Shown one piece after another: positions 41,463 through 49,853 of a DNA stretch of 64,000 nt. Each line of letters opens with the position of its first letter. Position 1 is the first letter of the stretch. This DNA comes from Streptomyces poonensis. GTDB taxonomy: Bacteria > Actinomycetota > Actinomycetes > Streptomycetales > Streptomycetaceae. The stretch lies in the NCBI RefSeq assembly GCF_014650915.1, contig NZ_BMVW01000001.1:1430168-1494167 (forward strand), in the 5' to 3' direction. A program made the translations under genes and the position numbers. Below the pieces are notes generated by a model. The model did not search any database. It had not been told where the DNA came from and saw only the letters and a list, made by a program, of their open reading frames with translations.

Positions 41463-42440
41463 TCAGAACGTCGCCCTGATCTCCCCGACCTCGCGGCCCC
41501 CGCCCAGCAGCGGCGCGCTCGCGATGCGGGAGACCACCGGGCCCTCCACGCCCAGCAGCGCGAGGGCACGGCCGAGGATCGGGCCCAGGGCCCGCAGCCC
41601 GCCGTCGTCGACCTTGAGCGCCAGTGCCCGGCCGTCCGGCAGCGCGACCGCCTGGACGGCTTCCGCGCCCATCTTGGACAACGCGCCCGGCACCTCGCTC
41701 ATCAGCCAGGTGTCGTGCCGACGGGTACCGGCGACGTACTCGGGGTGGGCCCGCATGGCGTCCGCGACCCGTCGTTCGGCGGAGCCGGGGGCCGCGAGGA
41801 CGAAGGAACGGAAGGCGCGGGCGAGCCCGGCCAGGCTGATCGCCATCAGAGGCGCACCGCACCCGTCCGTACCCACCGCCGCGACCGGTTCGCCCGCCGC
41901 CTCCTCGACCACCGTGTGGATCAGCCGCTGGAGGGGGTGGTCCGGGTCCAGGTAGGACTCGGTCGGCCAGTCCCTCAGCACACAGGCCGCGAGCATCGCC
42001 GCGTGCTTGCCGGAGCAGTTCATGGTGACCCGGTCGCGCACCGCGCCCGAGGCCAGGTACGTCTCCGCCTCCTGCGCGTCCAGCGGCAGGTCCGGCGGGC
42101 ACTGCAGCTGTGCCGGGGTGAGCCCCTGCTCGGCGAGCATCTTCTGCACGAGGTCCCGGTGGAACGGCTCCCCGGAGTGGCTCGCGGCGGCCAGCGCGAG
42201 GCGCTCCCCGGCGAGATCGAGTCCGGCCCGCAGGATCCCCGCCGCCTGCATCGGCTTGTTGGCGGACCGGGGGAAGACGGGCGCCGCCACGTCCCCGAGC
42301 GCGAGCTCCACCGACCCGTCGGCGCCCAGCAGCACCAGGCTTCCCCGATGACGTCCCTCGACGAATCCGGAACGTACGACTTCGGCGAGCACGGGAGGTG
42401 CGGGGGATATGACAGGGGGTGTGTCAGGTGCGACGGTCAT
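41463..42440 (-). CDS. Asparaginase (L-asparaginase II / Rhizobium-type)
   Basis: Protein of 325 residues of the plant-unrelated 'asparaginase II' family (R. etli-type). Motifs are VVRSGFVEGRHRGSLVLLG, FPRSANKPMQAAGIL (the serine-lysine catalytic SxxK-like site), ASHSGEPFH, NCSGKHAAMLAAC and GTDGCGAP. It should hydrolyse asparagine to aspartate and ammonia in the cytoplasm. ATG 42440 was chosen because the family motif begins 20 residues later. Confidence 0.88.
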   Translation of the reverse strand: MTVAPDTPPVISPAPPVLAEVVRSGFVEGRHRGSLVLLGADGSVELALGDVAAPVFPRSANKPMQAAGILRAGLDLAGERLALAAASHSGEPFHRDLVQKMLAEQGLTPAQLQCPPDLPLDAQEAETYLASGAVRDRVTMNCSGKHAAMLAACVLRDWPTESYLDPDHPLQRLIHTVVEEAAGEPVAAVGTDGCGAPLMAISLAGLARAFRSFVLAAPGSAERRVADAMRAHPEYVAGTRRHDTWLMSEVPGALSKMGAEAVQAVALPDGRALALKVDDGGLRALGPILGRALALLGVEGPVVSRIASAPLLGGGREVGEIRATF

Positions 42441-42757
42441 CGACGGCTGGCCTTCCGGAACGGGGACCTGCTCCCGGGCCCCGGCCGGGGTTCTCCCGTC
42501 CGGCACCCGGTGACGGTGACCGCGATTCCGGGCCCCGGCACCACCGGAACCGCCAGGCTGCCGTACCCGGCACCACCAGAGCCGCGAGGCTTCCGTACCC
42601 GGCACCACTGGAGTCACCAGGCTGCCGTACCCGGCACCACCGGAACCGCCAGGCTTCCGCGGCCGGCGCACCCGGTGCCCGGCACCCGTGCCCGGGCACC
42701 AGGCCCGGGGCGGCCTCCGTCGCCCCGGCCGGCCACGCTCCTCGCGGAGCGCCCGTG
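42441..42757. other. Gap with 32-bp tandem repeats
   Basis: About 317 bp with no credible gene between the asparaginase start and the rsiG stop. It is dominated by the 4 x 32-bp tandem repeat at 42534-42661. Confidence 0.6.
42534..42661 (+). repeat. 32-bp tandem repeat, four copies
   Basis: Units begin CCCGGCACCACCGGAACCGC at 42534, 42566, 42598 and 42630. Copies 1 and 4 are nearly identical; 2 and 3 differ at several positions. There are no spacers, so this is a tandem array and not CRISPR. It may act as a transcriptional pause or as mRNA secondary structure ahead of asparaginase. Confidence 0.85.
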
Positions 42758-43453
42758 TCACATGAGCAGGTCGTCTACTTGTGCTTCCCCTTCACGGTAC
42801 CTGCGGGCGATCTCCGCACTGCAATCGTCGGCCGTGCGCTGGAGGTGCTGCCGCCGGCGGGAGATCTGCCGCTCGTAGCGGGCGAGCCGGACCAGGCCCG
42901 CGGCCAGTTCCTCGTCCGTACGGGCCTTGAGGTCGGAGAGCTCCACCTCGCCGAGCATCTCGGCGGCCAGGGCCCGGTACTCCTCGCGACGCGGTGTGCC
43001 GACCGTCACATGGCGGACGGAGGACCGCTGGCGGGCGGGCGCGTCCTTGAGGATCTCCGGGAGCCGGTCGACCAGGCCCAGGGGCGCCGCCGTGCCCCCG
43101 CGCCGGGCCTGTTCCGCGCGCAGGATGTCGATCCGCCCCTGGAGCAGCCGCCGCACATAGCTGAGATCGGCCTCGTCCCGCTGGGCGTCCCGCCGCATCA
43201 CCCGCAGCTCGGACAGCCGGAGCACCGCCAGGCCGGGGCGCGGGGGGCCGGAGTCGGGCGGCGCTGCGGCGGGTGCCGAGCGCGGGGGCGTACTGTCCGT
43301 GCGCTGCGCGGGCGGACGAGGCGCCCCCGCGGCGGCCCACTCCGCAGCCCACTCCGCGGCCCACACCCCGGTGCTCACTCCCGCGCCTCCGCTTCCGTCC
43401 GTACCCGCACCCGCGTCCGTACGCGCGCTCGCACCCGCACTCGATGTGCTCAT
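42758..43453 (-). CDS. rsiG: RsiG, c-di-GMP-binding anti-sigma factor for WhiG
   Basis: Protein of 231 residues. After a low-complexity N-terminus (WAAEWAAEWAA repeats to about residue 65) a helical hairpin carries two exact copies of the ExxxSxxRxxxQxxxD motif: EADLSYVRRLLQGRID (about 98-113) and ERQISRRRQHLQRTAD (about 200). These bind the c-di-GMP dimer that lets RsiG hold the sporulation sigma factor WhiG, delaying differentiation. The length is longer than typical because of the tail. It is upstream of asparaginase and divergent from dtd. Confidence 0.92.
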   Translation of the reverse strand: MSTSSAGASARTDAGAGTDGSGGAGVSTGVWAAEWAAEWAAAGAPRPPAQRTDSTPPRSAPAAAPPDSGPPRPGLAVLRLSELRVMRRDAQRDEADLSYVRRLLQGRIDILRAEQARRGGTAAPLGLVDRLPEILKDAPARQRSSVRHVTVGTPRREEYRALAAEMLGEVELSDLKARTDEELAAGLVRLARYERQISRRRQHLQRTADDCSAEIARRYREGEAQVDDLLM

Positions 43454-43746
43454 ACCGTCGTCCACCGTCCCCTCGACCGGCGCGGTCCGCCCCACGCACG
43501 CACCGCAACACCCCGCATGGTGCCACCAGAAGTGCACGCTATGTGACCGAGTGCCCTTGATCGGCCCAGATGGCCGGTTAAGGATCATTAAGAACGACCA
43601 TCCTCTCTGTGCACCGGAAACACGCACGGCGAAACGATTACGCTGGGTGCGCGCCGGTCGCCGCACCGGCCGCCGGCCCCGCTTCCGCCCGCTCCCGCCC
43701 TTCCCCCCGAACGGATGAAGCCGCGTCGCACGGCATCATGGTCCCC

Positions 43747-44172
43747 ATGCGAGCGGTGGTGCAGAGGGTGGACGGCGCGAGCGTCGTCGTCGACGGCGAG
43801 ACGGTCGGGGAGATCCAGGGCGAGGGGCTGTGCGTCCTCGTCGGCGTGACCCACGAGGACACCAAGGAGAAGGCGGACCGGCTGGCGCGCAAGCTCTGGT
43901 CGGTGCGCATGCTCCACGACGAGAAGTCGTGCAGCGACATCGACGCGCCCCTGCTGGTCATCAGCCAGTTCACGCTCTACGGCGACGCCCGCAAGGGCCG
44001 CCGCCCCACCTGGAACGCCGCAGCGCCCGGCGATGTCGCCGAGCCGCTCGTGGACGAGGTGGTCGCTCGGCTCCGCGCCCTGGGCGCGACAGTGGCGACG
44101 GGCCGGTTCGGCGCGCACATGCGTGTCTCGCTGACGAACGACGGCCCGTTCACGGTGCTGATCGAGGTCTGA
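43747..44172 (+). CDS. dtd: D-aminoacyl-tRNA deacylase
   Basis: Cytoplasmic proofreading enzyme of 141 residues that removes D-amino acids from tRNA. It starts [13 protein letters not shown]. The catalytic Thr region is SQFTLYGD (residues 77-84) and the second conserved block is [12 protein letters not shown] (about 128-140). The length is typical of DTD. An ATG at 43738 could add three residues. It is divergent from rsiG. Confidence 0.93.
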   Translation: MRAVVQRVDGASVVVDGETVGEIQGEGLCVLVGVTHEDTKEKADRLARKLWSVRMLHDEKSCSDIDAPLLVISQFTLYGDARKGRRPTWNAAAPGDVAEPLVDEVVARLRALGATVATGRFGAHMRVSLTNDGPFTVLIEV

Positions 44173-44190
44173 CCACCCCGGCCGCAGCCC

Positions 44191-45156
44191 CTACGGCTCG
44201 ACGACGACCTCCTGCGCCGCCGCCGTGTCCCCCGCCAGCAGCCGCGCGTCCAGCGGAACATTCCGCTTGACCAGCGCCAGCGCGACCGGGCCGAGCTCGT
44301 GGTGGCGTACGGAGGTGGTGATGAAGCCGATCTTCCGGCCCTCTCCCCCGTCCTCCGCGACGCGGATCTCGGTGCCGGCCGCGGGCAGGTGGACCTCGCT
44401 GCCGTCCAGGTGCAGGAAGACCAGGCGGCGCGGGGGCTTGCCCAAATTCTGCACGCGGGCCACGGTCTCCTGGCCGCGGTAGCAGCCCTTCTGGAGGTGC
44501 ACCGCGGTGCCGATCCAGCCCAGCTCGTGGGGGATGGTCCGGTGGTCGGTCTCGAAGCCGAGGCGGGGCCGGTGGTGCTCGACGCGCAGGGCCTCGTAGG
44601 CGAGCAGCCCGGCGGCCGGGCCGGCCTTCGCCGCGTACGACTCGAGGTCCGCGCGCGGCAGGAACAGATCACGGCCGTACGGCGTCTCGCGGACGACGAC
44701 GCCCTCCGGGACCTCGGCGATGGACCCGGCCGGCAGGTGCACGACCGCGACATCGTCCGTACGGTCCGCCACGTCGACCCGGTAGAAGAACTTCATCGAC
44801 TCCAGGTACGCGATCAGCGCGTCCTGTGTGCCGGGCTCCACATGGGCCCAGACCGTCTCCCCGTCGTCGACGAGGTACAGCGCGTGCTCGATGTGGCCGT
44901 TGGCGGACAGCACGAGCGCCTCGGTGGCCTGGTGTGCCGGCAGGTCGCTGACGTGCTGGGTGAGCAGCAGATGCAGCCAGCTGAGCCGGTCCTCGCCGGT
45001 GACGGTCACGACCCCCCGGTGGGAGAGGTCCACGAATCCGGTGCCGTCGGCGAGGGAGCGCTGCTCGCGGAACAGATCGCCGTAGTGGGCGGCGACGCCT
45101 TCGTCCACGCCCTCGGCGGGGACGGCGCCGGGCAGGGACAGCAGAGGGCTCTTCAT
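44191..45156 (-). CDS. ygfZ: YgfZ/GcvT folate-binding Fe-S maintenance protein
   Basis: Protein of 321 residues. The family signature KGCYRGQETVARVQN holds the conserved Cys (about residue 225). The N-terminal GcvT-like half binds folate (VDLSHRGVVTVTGEDRLSWL). YgfZ supports iron-sulphur cluster enzymes such as MiaB. It sits 10 bp downstream of nur with a shared direction, as in S. coelicolor, so it may be under the same control. Confidence 0.9.
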   Translation of the reverse strand: MKSPLLSLPGAVPAEGVDEGVAAHYGDLFREQRSLADGTGFVDLSHRGVVTVTGEDRLSWLHLLLTQHVSDLPAHQATEALVLSANGHIEHALYLVDDGETVWAHVEPGTQDALIAYLESMKFFYRVDVADRTDDVAVVHLPAGSIAEVPEGVVVRETPYGRDLFLPRADLESYAAKAGPAAGLLAYEALRVEHHRPRLGFETDHRTIPHELGWIGTAVHLQKGCYRGQETVARVQNLGKPPRRLVFLHLDGSEVHLPAAGTEIRVAEDGGEGRKIGFITTSVRHHELGPVALALVKRNVPLDARLLAGDTAAAQEVVVEP

Positions 45157-45166
45157 GGGGCCAAGC

Positions 45167-45604
45167 CTACGACTTGGTAGTTGAAGCCTTGAGCGAGCAA
45201 CTCTCGCATCGGCCGAAGATCGCGAAGTGCTTCATGTCCGTGTCGAAGCCGAAGGTCTCGCGGAGCTTGGCCGTGAACTCGGCCGCCACCTCGACGTCCG
45301 CCTCGATCACGTTCGTGCAGTCGCGGCAGACGAGATGGAGATGCTGGTGCCGGGCGGCGAGATGGTAGGTGGGCGCCCCGTGCCCGAGGTGGGCGTGCGA
45401 GACGAGCCCGAGTTCCTCCAGCAGTTCCAGCGTGCGGTACACGGTGGAAATGTTGACCCCCGACGCCGTCTTCCTCACTTCGCCGAGGATGTCGTCGGGG
45501 GTCGCGTGCTCCAGGGTCTCCACGGCTTCGAGCACGAGTTGCCGCTGCGGGGTCAGCCGGTAGCCGCGCTGCCGCAGATCACTCTTCCAGTCGGTGCTCA
45601 CCAC
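45167..45604 (-). CDS. nur: Nickel-responsive Fur-family repressor Nur
   Basis: Metalloregulator of 145 residues. The helix-turn-helix covers residues 10-80 (RGYRLTPQRQLVLEAVETLE, VNISTVYRTLELLEELGLVS). The metal sites include HQHLHLVCRDC and a second CESC pair. The sequence is very close to S. coelicolor Nur, which represses nickel-uptake genes and sodF when Ni is bound. Start MVSTDWKSDL at 45604. Confidence 0.92.
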   Translation of the reverse strand: MVSTDWKSDLRQRGYRLTPQRQLVLEAVETLEHATPDDILGEVRKTASGVNISTVYRTLELLEELGLVSHAHLGHGAPTYHLAARHQHLHLVCRDCTNVIEADVEVAAEFTAKLRETFGFDTDMKHFAIFGRCESCSLKASTTKS

Positions 45605-45690
45605 ACAGAAAGTCTAGGACCAGTTGCGTGGGGACCGGCAGAGGAAGTCGGCGGAAAGACCTTCGGGTCCGGCTGCCGGGCCTGCTCGGC

Positions 45691-46266
45691 CTACTTGAAG
45701 AAGGCGATCCCGTCGTCCGGCATGTCGTCCGGCAGGGCCTTCGCCCAGCGCTCGACGTCCTCGGGCGTGACGACCTTCTTCAGGTGGGCCGACATGTAGG
45801 GGCGCAGCTCGACCTCGGGGGTCTGCTTCTCGCCGACCCACATGAGGTCGCTCTTCACATACCCGTAGAGGCGCTTGCCGCCGCTGTACGGGCCCGAGGC
45901 GGCCGTCCGGGCCACCGCGTCCGTGACCAGGTCGATCTGCGGCTTCTTGTCGGCCATCTCGCCGTACCAGACCTCGACGACGCCGTCGTCGCGGACCATC
46001 GTGACCTCGACCTTGCGGTCGGCGTCGATGCGCCAGAAACCGGACTCGGACTCCAGCGGACGGACCTTGTTGCCGTCGTTGTCCAGCACCCAGGTGTGGG
46101 AGTGGTACTCCAGGAAGTCCCGGCCGTCGTGGGTGAAGCTGACCTCCTGGCCGAAGTTGCACTTCTCGGCGCCGGGGAAGTCGTGCACGCCCGCGCCGGC
46201 CCAGTTCCCGAGCAGGAAGGCGAGCGGAACCAGGTCCTTGTGCAGGTCGGACGGGATCTCGATCAT
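45691..46266 (-). CDS. Nitrobindin-like haem-binding beta-barrel protein
   Basis: Protein of 191 residues of the DUF1794/nitrobindin family, FABP-like beta-barrel. GNWAGAGVHDFP matches the N-terminal GxWxGxG signature. The C-terminal MSAHLKKVVTPED holds the proximal haem-ligand His, so haem b binding and NO/peroxynitrite chemistry are expected. It is 87 bp from nur, in the same direction. Confidence 0.88.
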   Translation of the reverse strand: MIEIPSDLHKDLVPLAFLLGNWAGAGVHDFPGAEKCNFGQEVSFTHDGRDFLEYHSHTWVLDNDGNKVRPLESESGFWRIDADRKVEVTMVRDDGVVEVWYGEMADKKPQIDLVTDAVARTAASGPYSGGKRLYGYVKSDLMWVGEKQTPEVELRPYMSAHLKKVVTPEDVERWAKALPDDMPDDGIAFFK

Positions 46267-46303
46267 GAGCGGCTCAGCAGTCTCGTACGGTGTCGGGCGG
46301 GGG

Positions 46304-46402
46304 TCAGCGCTGGCCCTGGTACAGCTTCTTCACGGCCAGCCCGGTGAAGGCGAGAACGCCGACGCAGACCAGGACCAGCAGGGCTGAGAAGAAGATCTCC
46401 AC
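46304..46402 (-). CDS. 32-residue single-pass membrane peptide
   Basis: A very short gene with GAGGAG 7 nt before GTG 46402. The peptide is one hydrophobic helix (FFSALLVLVCVGVLAFTGLA) followed by a basic tail ending KKLYQGQR. The strong ribosome site, the complete helix and the charged tail make it credible despite its size. The role is unknown; it lies 38 bp upstream of the nitrobindin gene and may be cotranscribed with it. Confidence 0.7.
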   Translation of the reverse strand: MEIFFSALLVLVCVGVLAFTGLAVKKLYQGQR

Positions 46403-46443
46403 GGGGTGCTCCTCGGTTGAGCGGGGTGTAGCTGTACGTGTAC

Positions 46444-46482
46444 AAGGCCGGGCCCCAGCTTACGCGGCAGGGGCCCGGCTTT
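46444..46482 (-). terminator. Hairpin after the three-gene membrane operon
   Basis: GCCGGGCCCC (46447-46456) and GGGGCCCGGC (46470-46479) form 10-bp arms just beyond the stop at 46499. Confidence 0.75.
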
Positions 46483-46498
46483 CCTCGTGAGGTGGGAC

Positions 46499-47428
46499 TC
46501 AGCCCAGCAGCTGGCTCTGGAGCACCACCGTCTGCTGGAACGGGACGGCCTTCGCGTCCCCCTTCCGGGACTGGACGACGACCGCGATCGTGTCGCCGGC
46601 CGACAGATACGCCTGCCGGACGTGCTCACCGCCGTACGGCTTCGCCTCGTCGTACGCGGTCCGGGTCACGTCCTGGACCACGGCGTCGGGGGAGAATCCC
46701 TCGTCGAGCACCACCTCGGGGGCACCGCGCAGCCCGTGGTCGGGTGCTCTGGGGCCGGTGAGCCCGTCGAACACCACGTCGGCCACCGCGCCCGTCCCGA
46801 ACTGCAGCAGGTAGATCCGCGTGCGGGTGCCGTCCTGCGTGGTCCAGCCGCGGGCGGCGATGTGCCGCAGGGCGTGATCGGTGAGCAGCTGCCCGATCTC
46901 CTCGCGGTCCTCCTTCTCCGCGTACTCCGCCAGGAGCTCCTTCGTCGCCAGCCAGCCGTCCGTACCGCGCAGCGCCTTGTCCTCCACGGCGCCCTCGGGT
47001 GCCGGCAGCACGAGTTCGCGCAGGTCGGCGTGGTGGGCGCCCGCCGCGTTGCCGTCGGCGAAGGGGGCGGGGCTACCGGCGGGCAGCGGGGGGAGGGTGA
47101 TCTCCGGGTACGCCCAGCGGCCGTCCGGCTCGGTGGCGAGGCCCGGGACGTCGGTGCGTTCCCGGTCCGCGATGCCGTACGCCGTCGCCGTACCGACCGC
47201 CGCGAAGACCAGGGCGGCGGCGGTCCAGCGGAGGACGGCGCGCAGGACGCGGCGGTCCTTCGCGGGGGGCGGGGCGGGGGCCGGAGCCGGGGACGGAGCC
47301 GGATCCGGTGTGCTCGGGTCGAGGAGTGCGGGCGCAGTCGGCGGCGCGGTCGGCGGCGTGGTCGGCGGCGCGGTCGGCGGCTCGGGCGGGGCCGTGGGCT
47401 GCCGGGGCCCGGTGTGCTGGTCGGTCAT
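46499..47428 (-). CDS. Membrane-anchored hypothetical protein 3
   Basis: Protein of 309 residues. A Pro/Thr-rich cytoplasmic tail of about 55 residues (repeated TAPP) is followed by a membrane segment (about 65-85) and an extracytoplasmic domain (90-309) with DLRELVLPAPEG and YLLQFGTGAVADVVF. It is the last of three genes with the same layout, each overlapping the next by 4 bp. No known domain is recognised; the three probably form an envelope complex. Confidence 0.78.
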   Translation of the reverse strand: MTDQHTGPRQPTAPPEPPTAPPTTPPTAPPTAPALLDPSTPDPAPSPAPAPAPPPAKDRRVLRAVLRWTAAALVFAAVGTATAYGIADRERTDVPGLATEPDGRWAYPEITLPPLPAGSPAPFADGNAAGAHHADLRELVLPAPEGAVEDKALRGTDGWLATKELLAEYAEKEDREEIGQLLTDHALRHIAARGWTTQDGTRTRIYLLQFGTGAVADVVFDGLTGPRAPDHGLRGAPEVVLDEGFSPDAVVQDVTRTAYDEAKPYGGEHVRQAYLSAGDTIAVVVQSRKGDAKAVPFQQTVVLQSQLLG

Positions 47429-48264
47429 GCCGCCTCTCCCGTCTCGCCGATGCGGTCCAGCTGGGTGCGCAGGAGCGCGGCGACTTCCTCGGCGTCCAGC
47501 GGCTTCGCGCCGGCGGCGCTCACGGTGACCAGGACGTCTCCCCGGTAGGCCGAACAGAACACCGAGTCGAGCTCCGCCTCGGAGTCCTTGGGCGGCAGGA
47601 AGCAGCGGGCGTCCTCGTACTCCTTGACCTTCGGGCCCTCGCGGAGAACACCGAGGGCGTCGAAGAACTCGCTCTGGAAGGCCGCGATGTTCCGGGCGGC
47701 CGCCTTGTCCATCCGGGCCAGCACGACGCTCGCGGTGAAGACCTTCTCCGGGGCGGTGAAGTAGCCGTCCGCCGTGCTGAGGTAACTGCGCATCGCCATG
47801 CCCTCGACCCGCTGCCGGTCGATCTGCCGCTCCAGCAGCTTCCGCTGGGTACGGGGCAGATCCCGGAGGGACTCCTTGCGCAGGGCGGTGGCCTCGGCAC
47901 CGCTGAGCTCGGTGTCCGAGCCGAACTCGCCGAGGTCCGGGCCGCGACGCCAGGTGTCACCGTCGTACGGCACGAGGTCGCCGGCCAGCCCGCCGGTCTC
48001 GCCGCGGTGCGGGTCGTCCGCCTTCGTCGTCTTCGGGAACTCCCACCGGGGGGCGCCCGCGGACCGGTCGGCGTCCCGCACGGTGACGGCCGTGTAGCCG
48101 GTACCGGCGACGACGGCACCGGCCAGGAGCAGGGAACCGGCGATCACGGCGACACGGCGCCGGCGTGCGGCCTTCTCCGGGGCGGCCTGCGCCGGCGTCG
48201 GGGGCATCCCACCGAGCCCGGACCCGGGCGCGGGCGCAGGTACGGAGGTGTCGTTGTCGGTCAC
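47425..48264 (-). CDS. Membrane-anchored hypothetical protein 2
   Basis: Protein of 279 residues. It has a Pro-rich cytoplasmic tail to about 32, then RRRR and a membrane helix (38-58). The exposed domain has LRDLPRTQRKLLERQIDRQR and two Cys (RCFLPP, VFCSAY) that could form a disulphide. It ends LLRTQLDRIGE, resembling the MDLAKRQMERL end of protein 1. It is coupled at both ends (GTGA/ATGA overlaps). Confidence 0.78.
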   Translation of the reverse strand: MTDNDTSVPAPAPGSGLGGMPPTPAQAAPEKAARRRRVAVIAGSLLLAGAVVAGTGYTAVTVRDADRSAGAPRWEFPKTTKADDPHRGETGGLAGDLVPYDGDTWRRGPDLGEFGSDTELSGAEATALRKESLRDLPRTQRKLLERQIDRQRVEGMAMRSYLSTADGYFTAPEKVFTASVVLARMDKAAARNIAAFQSEFFDALGVLREGPKVKEYEDARCFLPPKDSEAELDSVFCSAYRGDVLVTVSAAGAKPLDAEEVAALLRTQLDRIGETGEAA

Positions 48265-49043
48265 AGCCGCTCCATCTGCCGCTTGGCCAGGTCCATGATC
48301 GTCGACTGGGAGAGGGGCTTCGTGTCGGAGACCCAGACATGTACGGCGATGTCACCGCGCCAGGCGTGCGCCTCGGCGGAATAGACCGGCTTGTAGCCGG
48401 GCTCGGTCTCGGGCCGTGTGTGGACGTACGCCATGCCGTCGCCCGTGCCGGGTATGGGCCGGCTGTCGGTGCCGTCCTCCTCCTCGGCCCAGTAGCAGGC
48501 CGACTCGGCGACTTCCCGCGCGGCGAGGGACTCCTCCTGGTGGTACTGCGCCAAGCGGATCTCGACGGTGCGCTCGCCGACCGTCCAGCCGGTATCGGTC
48601 GCGCGGCGGAACTCGTCCTGGACGAGGTCGCCGAAGGCGCCCCGCGGCGAATCGTAGAAGTCCGCGTACTCGGCGAGGTCCAGCCACCCGTCATCGTCCG
48701 CCCACTCGGCCTCCCGCGCCCCGTGCGGCTTCTTCAGCAGCAGCTCGCGCAGGTCGCCGTCCGTCCTCACCCTGCGGTCCTGCGCGGCCGGCAACGACTC
48801 CGGCCCCTCGCCCCGGGCCTGCGTCAGCACCGGCTGCGAGAGCGGCGGCAGCTCGGTGGGCTCGCGGTCGGCCTGGATCAGGTACCCGGCACAGGTTCCG
48901 GCGAGTATCCCGAGCACAGCGGCACCGGTGACGATCAGGGCCGTACGGCCGCGCCGGCGCCGCGTGGGCCCGGCCGGCGGCACAGCCGGTCCAGGCGCTT
49001 CGGCCGCTTCCGGCACTTGCGAGACATCCAAGGCTTCCCCCAC
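48261..49043 (-). CDS. Membrane-anchored hypothetical protein 1
   Basis: First gene of the three, about 260 residues. An acidic N-terminal stretch and Arg cluster (RRRRGR) precede a membrane helix (LIVTGAAVLGILAGTCAGYL). The exterior domain has DLRELLLKKPHG, also seen as DLRELVLP in protein 3, so the family is probably ancestral duplication. It ends MDLAKRQMERL. The start is uncertain: GTG 49043 is used, and GTG 49082 is in frame; neither has a good ribosome site. Confidence 0.75.
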   Translation of the reverse strand: MGEALDVSQVPEAAEAPGPAVPPAGPTRRRRGRTALIVTGAAVLGILAGTCAGYLIQADREPTELPPLSQPVLTQARGEGPESLPAAQDRRVRTDGDLRELLLKKPHGAREAEWADDDGWLDLAEYADFYDSPRGAFGDLVQDEFRRATDTGWTVGERTVEIRLAQYHQEESLAAREVAESACYWAEEEDGTDSRPIPGTGDGMAYVHTRPETEPGYKPVYSAEAHAWRGDIAVHVWVSDTKPLSQSTIMDLAKRQMERL

Positions 49044-49149
49044 GGAACCAGAGGCACGGACTCCGTGTCCGCGCACGCGCACAGGAGACTCATGGCCTAC
49101 ACATGGAGTTGCCTTCGGAGTTGATCACGATTCGGACTACCATTCCGGC

Positions 49150-49512
49150 ATGGCGAAGAAGCTCGTGATCAAGGTGACGGCCGGGGCCGACGCTCCTGAG
49201 CGCTGCTCCCAGGCGTTCACCGTCGCGGCCGTGGCCGTGGCCAGCGGTGTGGACGTGTCGCTCTGGCTGACCGGCGAGTCATCCTGGTTCGCCCTTCCGG
49301 GCCGTGCCGCCGAGTTCGAACTGCCGCACGCGGCCCCGCTGCCCGATCTGCTCGACTCGATCATGTCCGCCGGCCGCATCACCCTGTGCACGCAGTGCGC
49401 GGCCCGCCGCGACATCACCGAGGAGGACGTCATCCAGGGCGTCCGCATCGCCGGCGCCCAGGTGTTCGTGCAGGAGGCCATGGCGGACGGGACGCAGGCG
49501 CTCGTGTACTGA
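49150..49512 (+). CDS. DsrE-family protein
   Basis: Protein of 120 residues with a DsrE/TusD-like fold: KKLVIKVTAGADAPERCSQA, then LWLTGESSWFAL and MSAGRITLCTQCAARRDIT. The CTQC pair near residue 82 may bind a metal or carry sulphur. Partner DUF3099, DUF1416 and rhodanese genes follow, giving a sulphur-metabolism context. The start at ATG 49150 has little upstream sequence of a ribosome site and may be nearly leaderless. Confidence 0.82.
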   Translation: MAKKLVIKVTAGADAPERCSQAFTVAAVAVASGVDVSLWLTGESSWFALPGRAAEFELPHAAPLPDLLDSIMSAGRITLCTQCAARRDITEEDVIQGVRIAGAQVFVQEAMADGTQALVY

Positions 49513-49551
49513 GGGACCTCGCGTACTGAGGGACCTCGCGTACTGAGGAAC
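49506..49551 (+). repeat. 17-bp tandem repeat at the dsrE stop
   Basis: GTACTGAGGGACCTCGC stands twice in tandem (49506, 49523) with a third partial copy. The TGA stop of the DsrE gene is inside the first copy. Confidence 0.7.
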
Positions 49552-49553
49552 AG

Positions 49554-49853
49554 CTAGCGAGGACGCTTCTTGCCGTCCAGTTCGTCCCACCACTCGTCGG
49601 ACTTCGGGTCGCCATGGGGGTCCCCCCTGCTCGAGCGAAGCCGAGAGCTTGGGGGAGGGTCGTCCCACCAGCGGTCGTCGGGGCCGCGGGCGTTGGCGAC
49701 GATGGCGGCCAGCGGCGGGATGACCATGGCCACGACACACATGCCCACGGCCACGGGGACCGACCACAGCCGCACGACGCTCCAGGCCAGGACGAAGAGC
49801 ACCACGCAGGTGCCCATCATGGCGAAGTACACGCGACGCCGGCGGGCGAGCAT
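49554..49853 (-). CDS. DUF3099 membrane protein with in-frame repeat
   Basis: Protein of 99 residues. Two membrane segments (about 8-30 and 33-53) are joined by a short loop; the C-terminus ends KSDEWWDELDGKKRPR, a DUF3099 feature. Between residues 64 and 80 the SSRLRSSRGDPHG stretch is encoded by a palindromic repeat element (49621-49659) inserted in frame. The rest of the family feature is intact, so the protein is probably functional. Confidence 0.82.
   Translation of the reverse strand: MLARRRRVYFAMMGTCVVLFVLAWSVVRLWSVPVAVGMCVVAMVIPPLAAIVANARGPDDRWWDDPPPSSRLRSSRGDPHGDPKSDEWWDELDGKKRPR
49621..49659. repeat. Palindromic Streptomyces repeat, copy 2 (inside CDS)
   Basis: CCCCCCTGCTCGAGCGAAGC then CGAGAGCTTGGGGGAGGG, related to 141-178. 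It can form a hairpin of C/G arms around the CTCGAGCG core. It lies wholly within the DUF3099 gene and keeps its frame open. Confidence 0.75.

Noticed and set aside
42534..42661. CRISPR-like array
   Set aside because: The 32-bp repeats are directly adjacent without unique spacers, and no cas genes occur.
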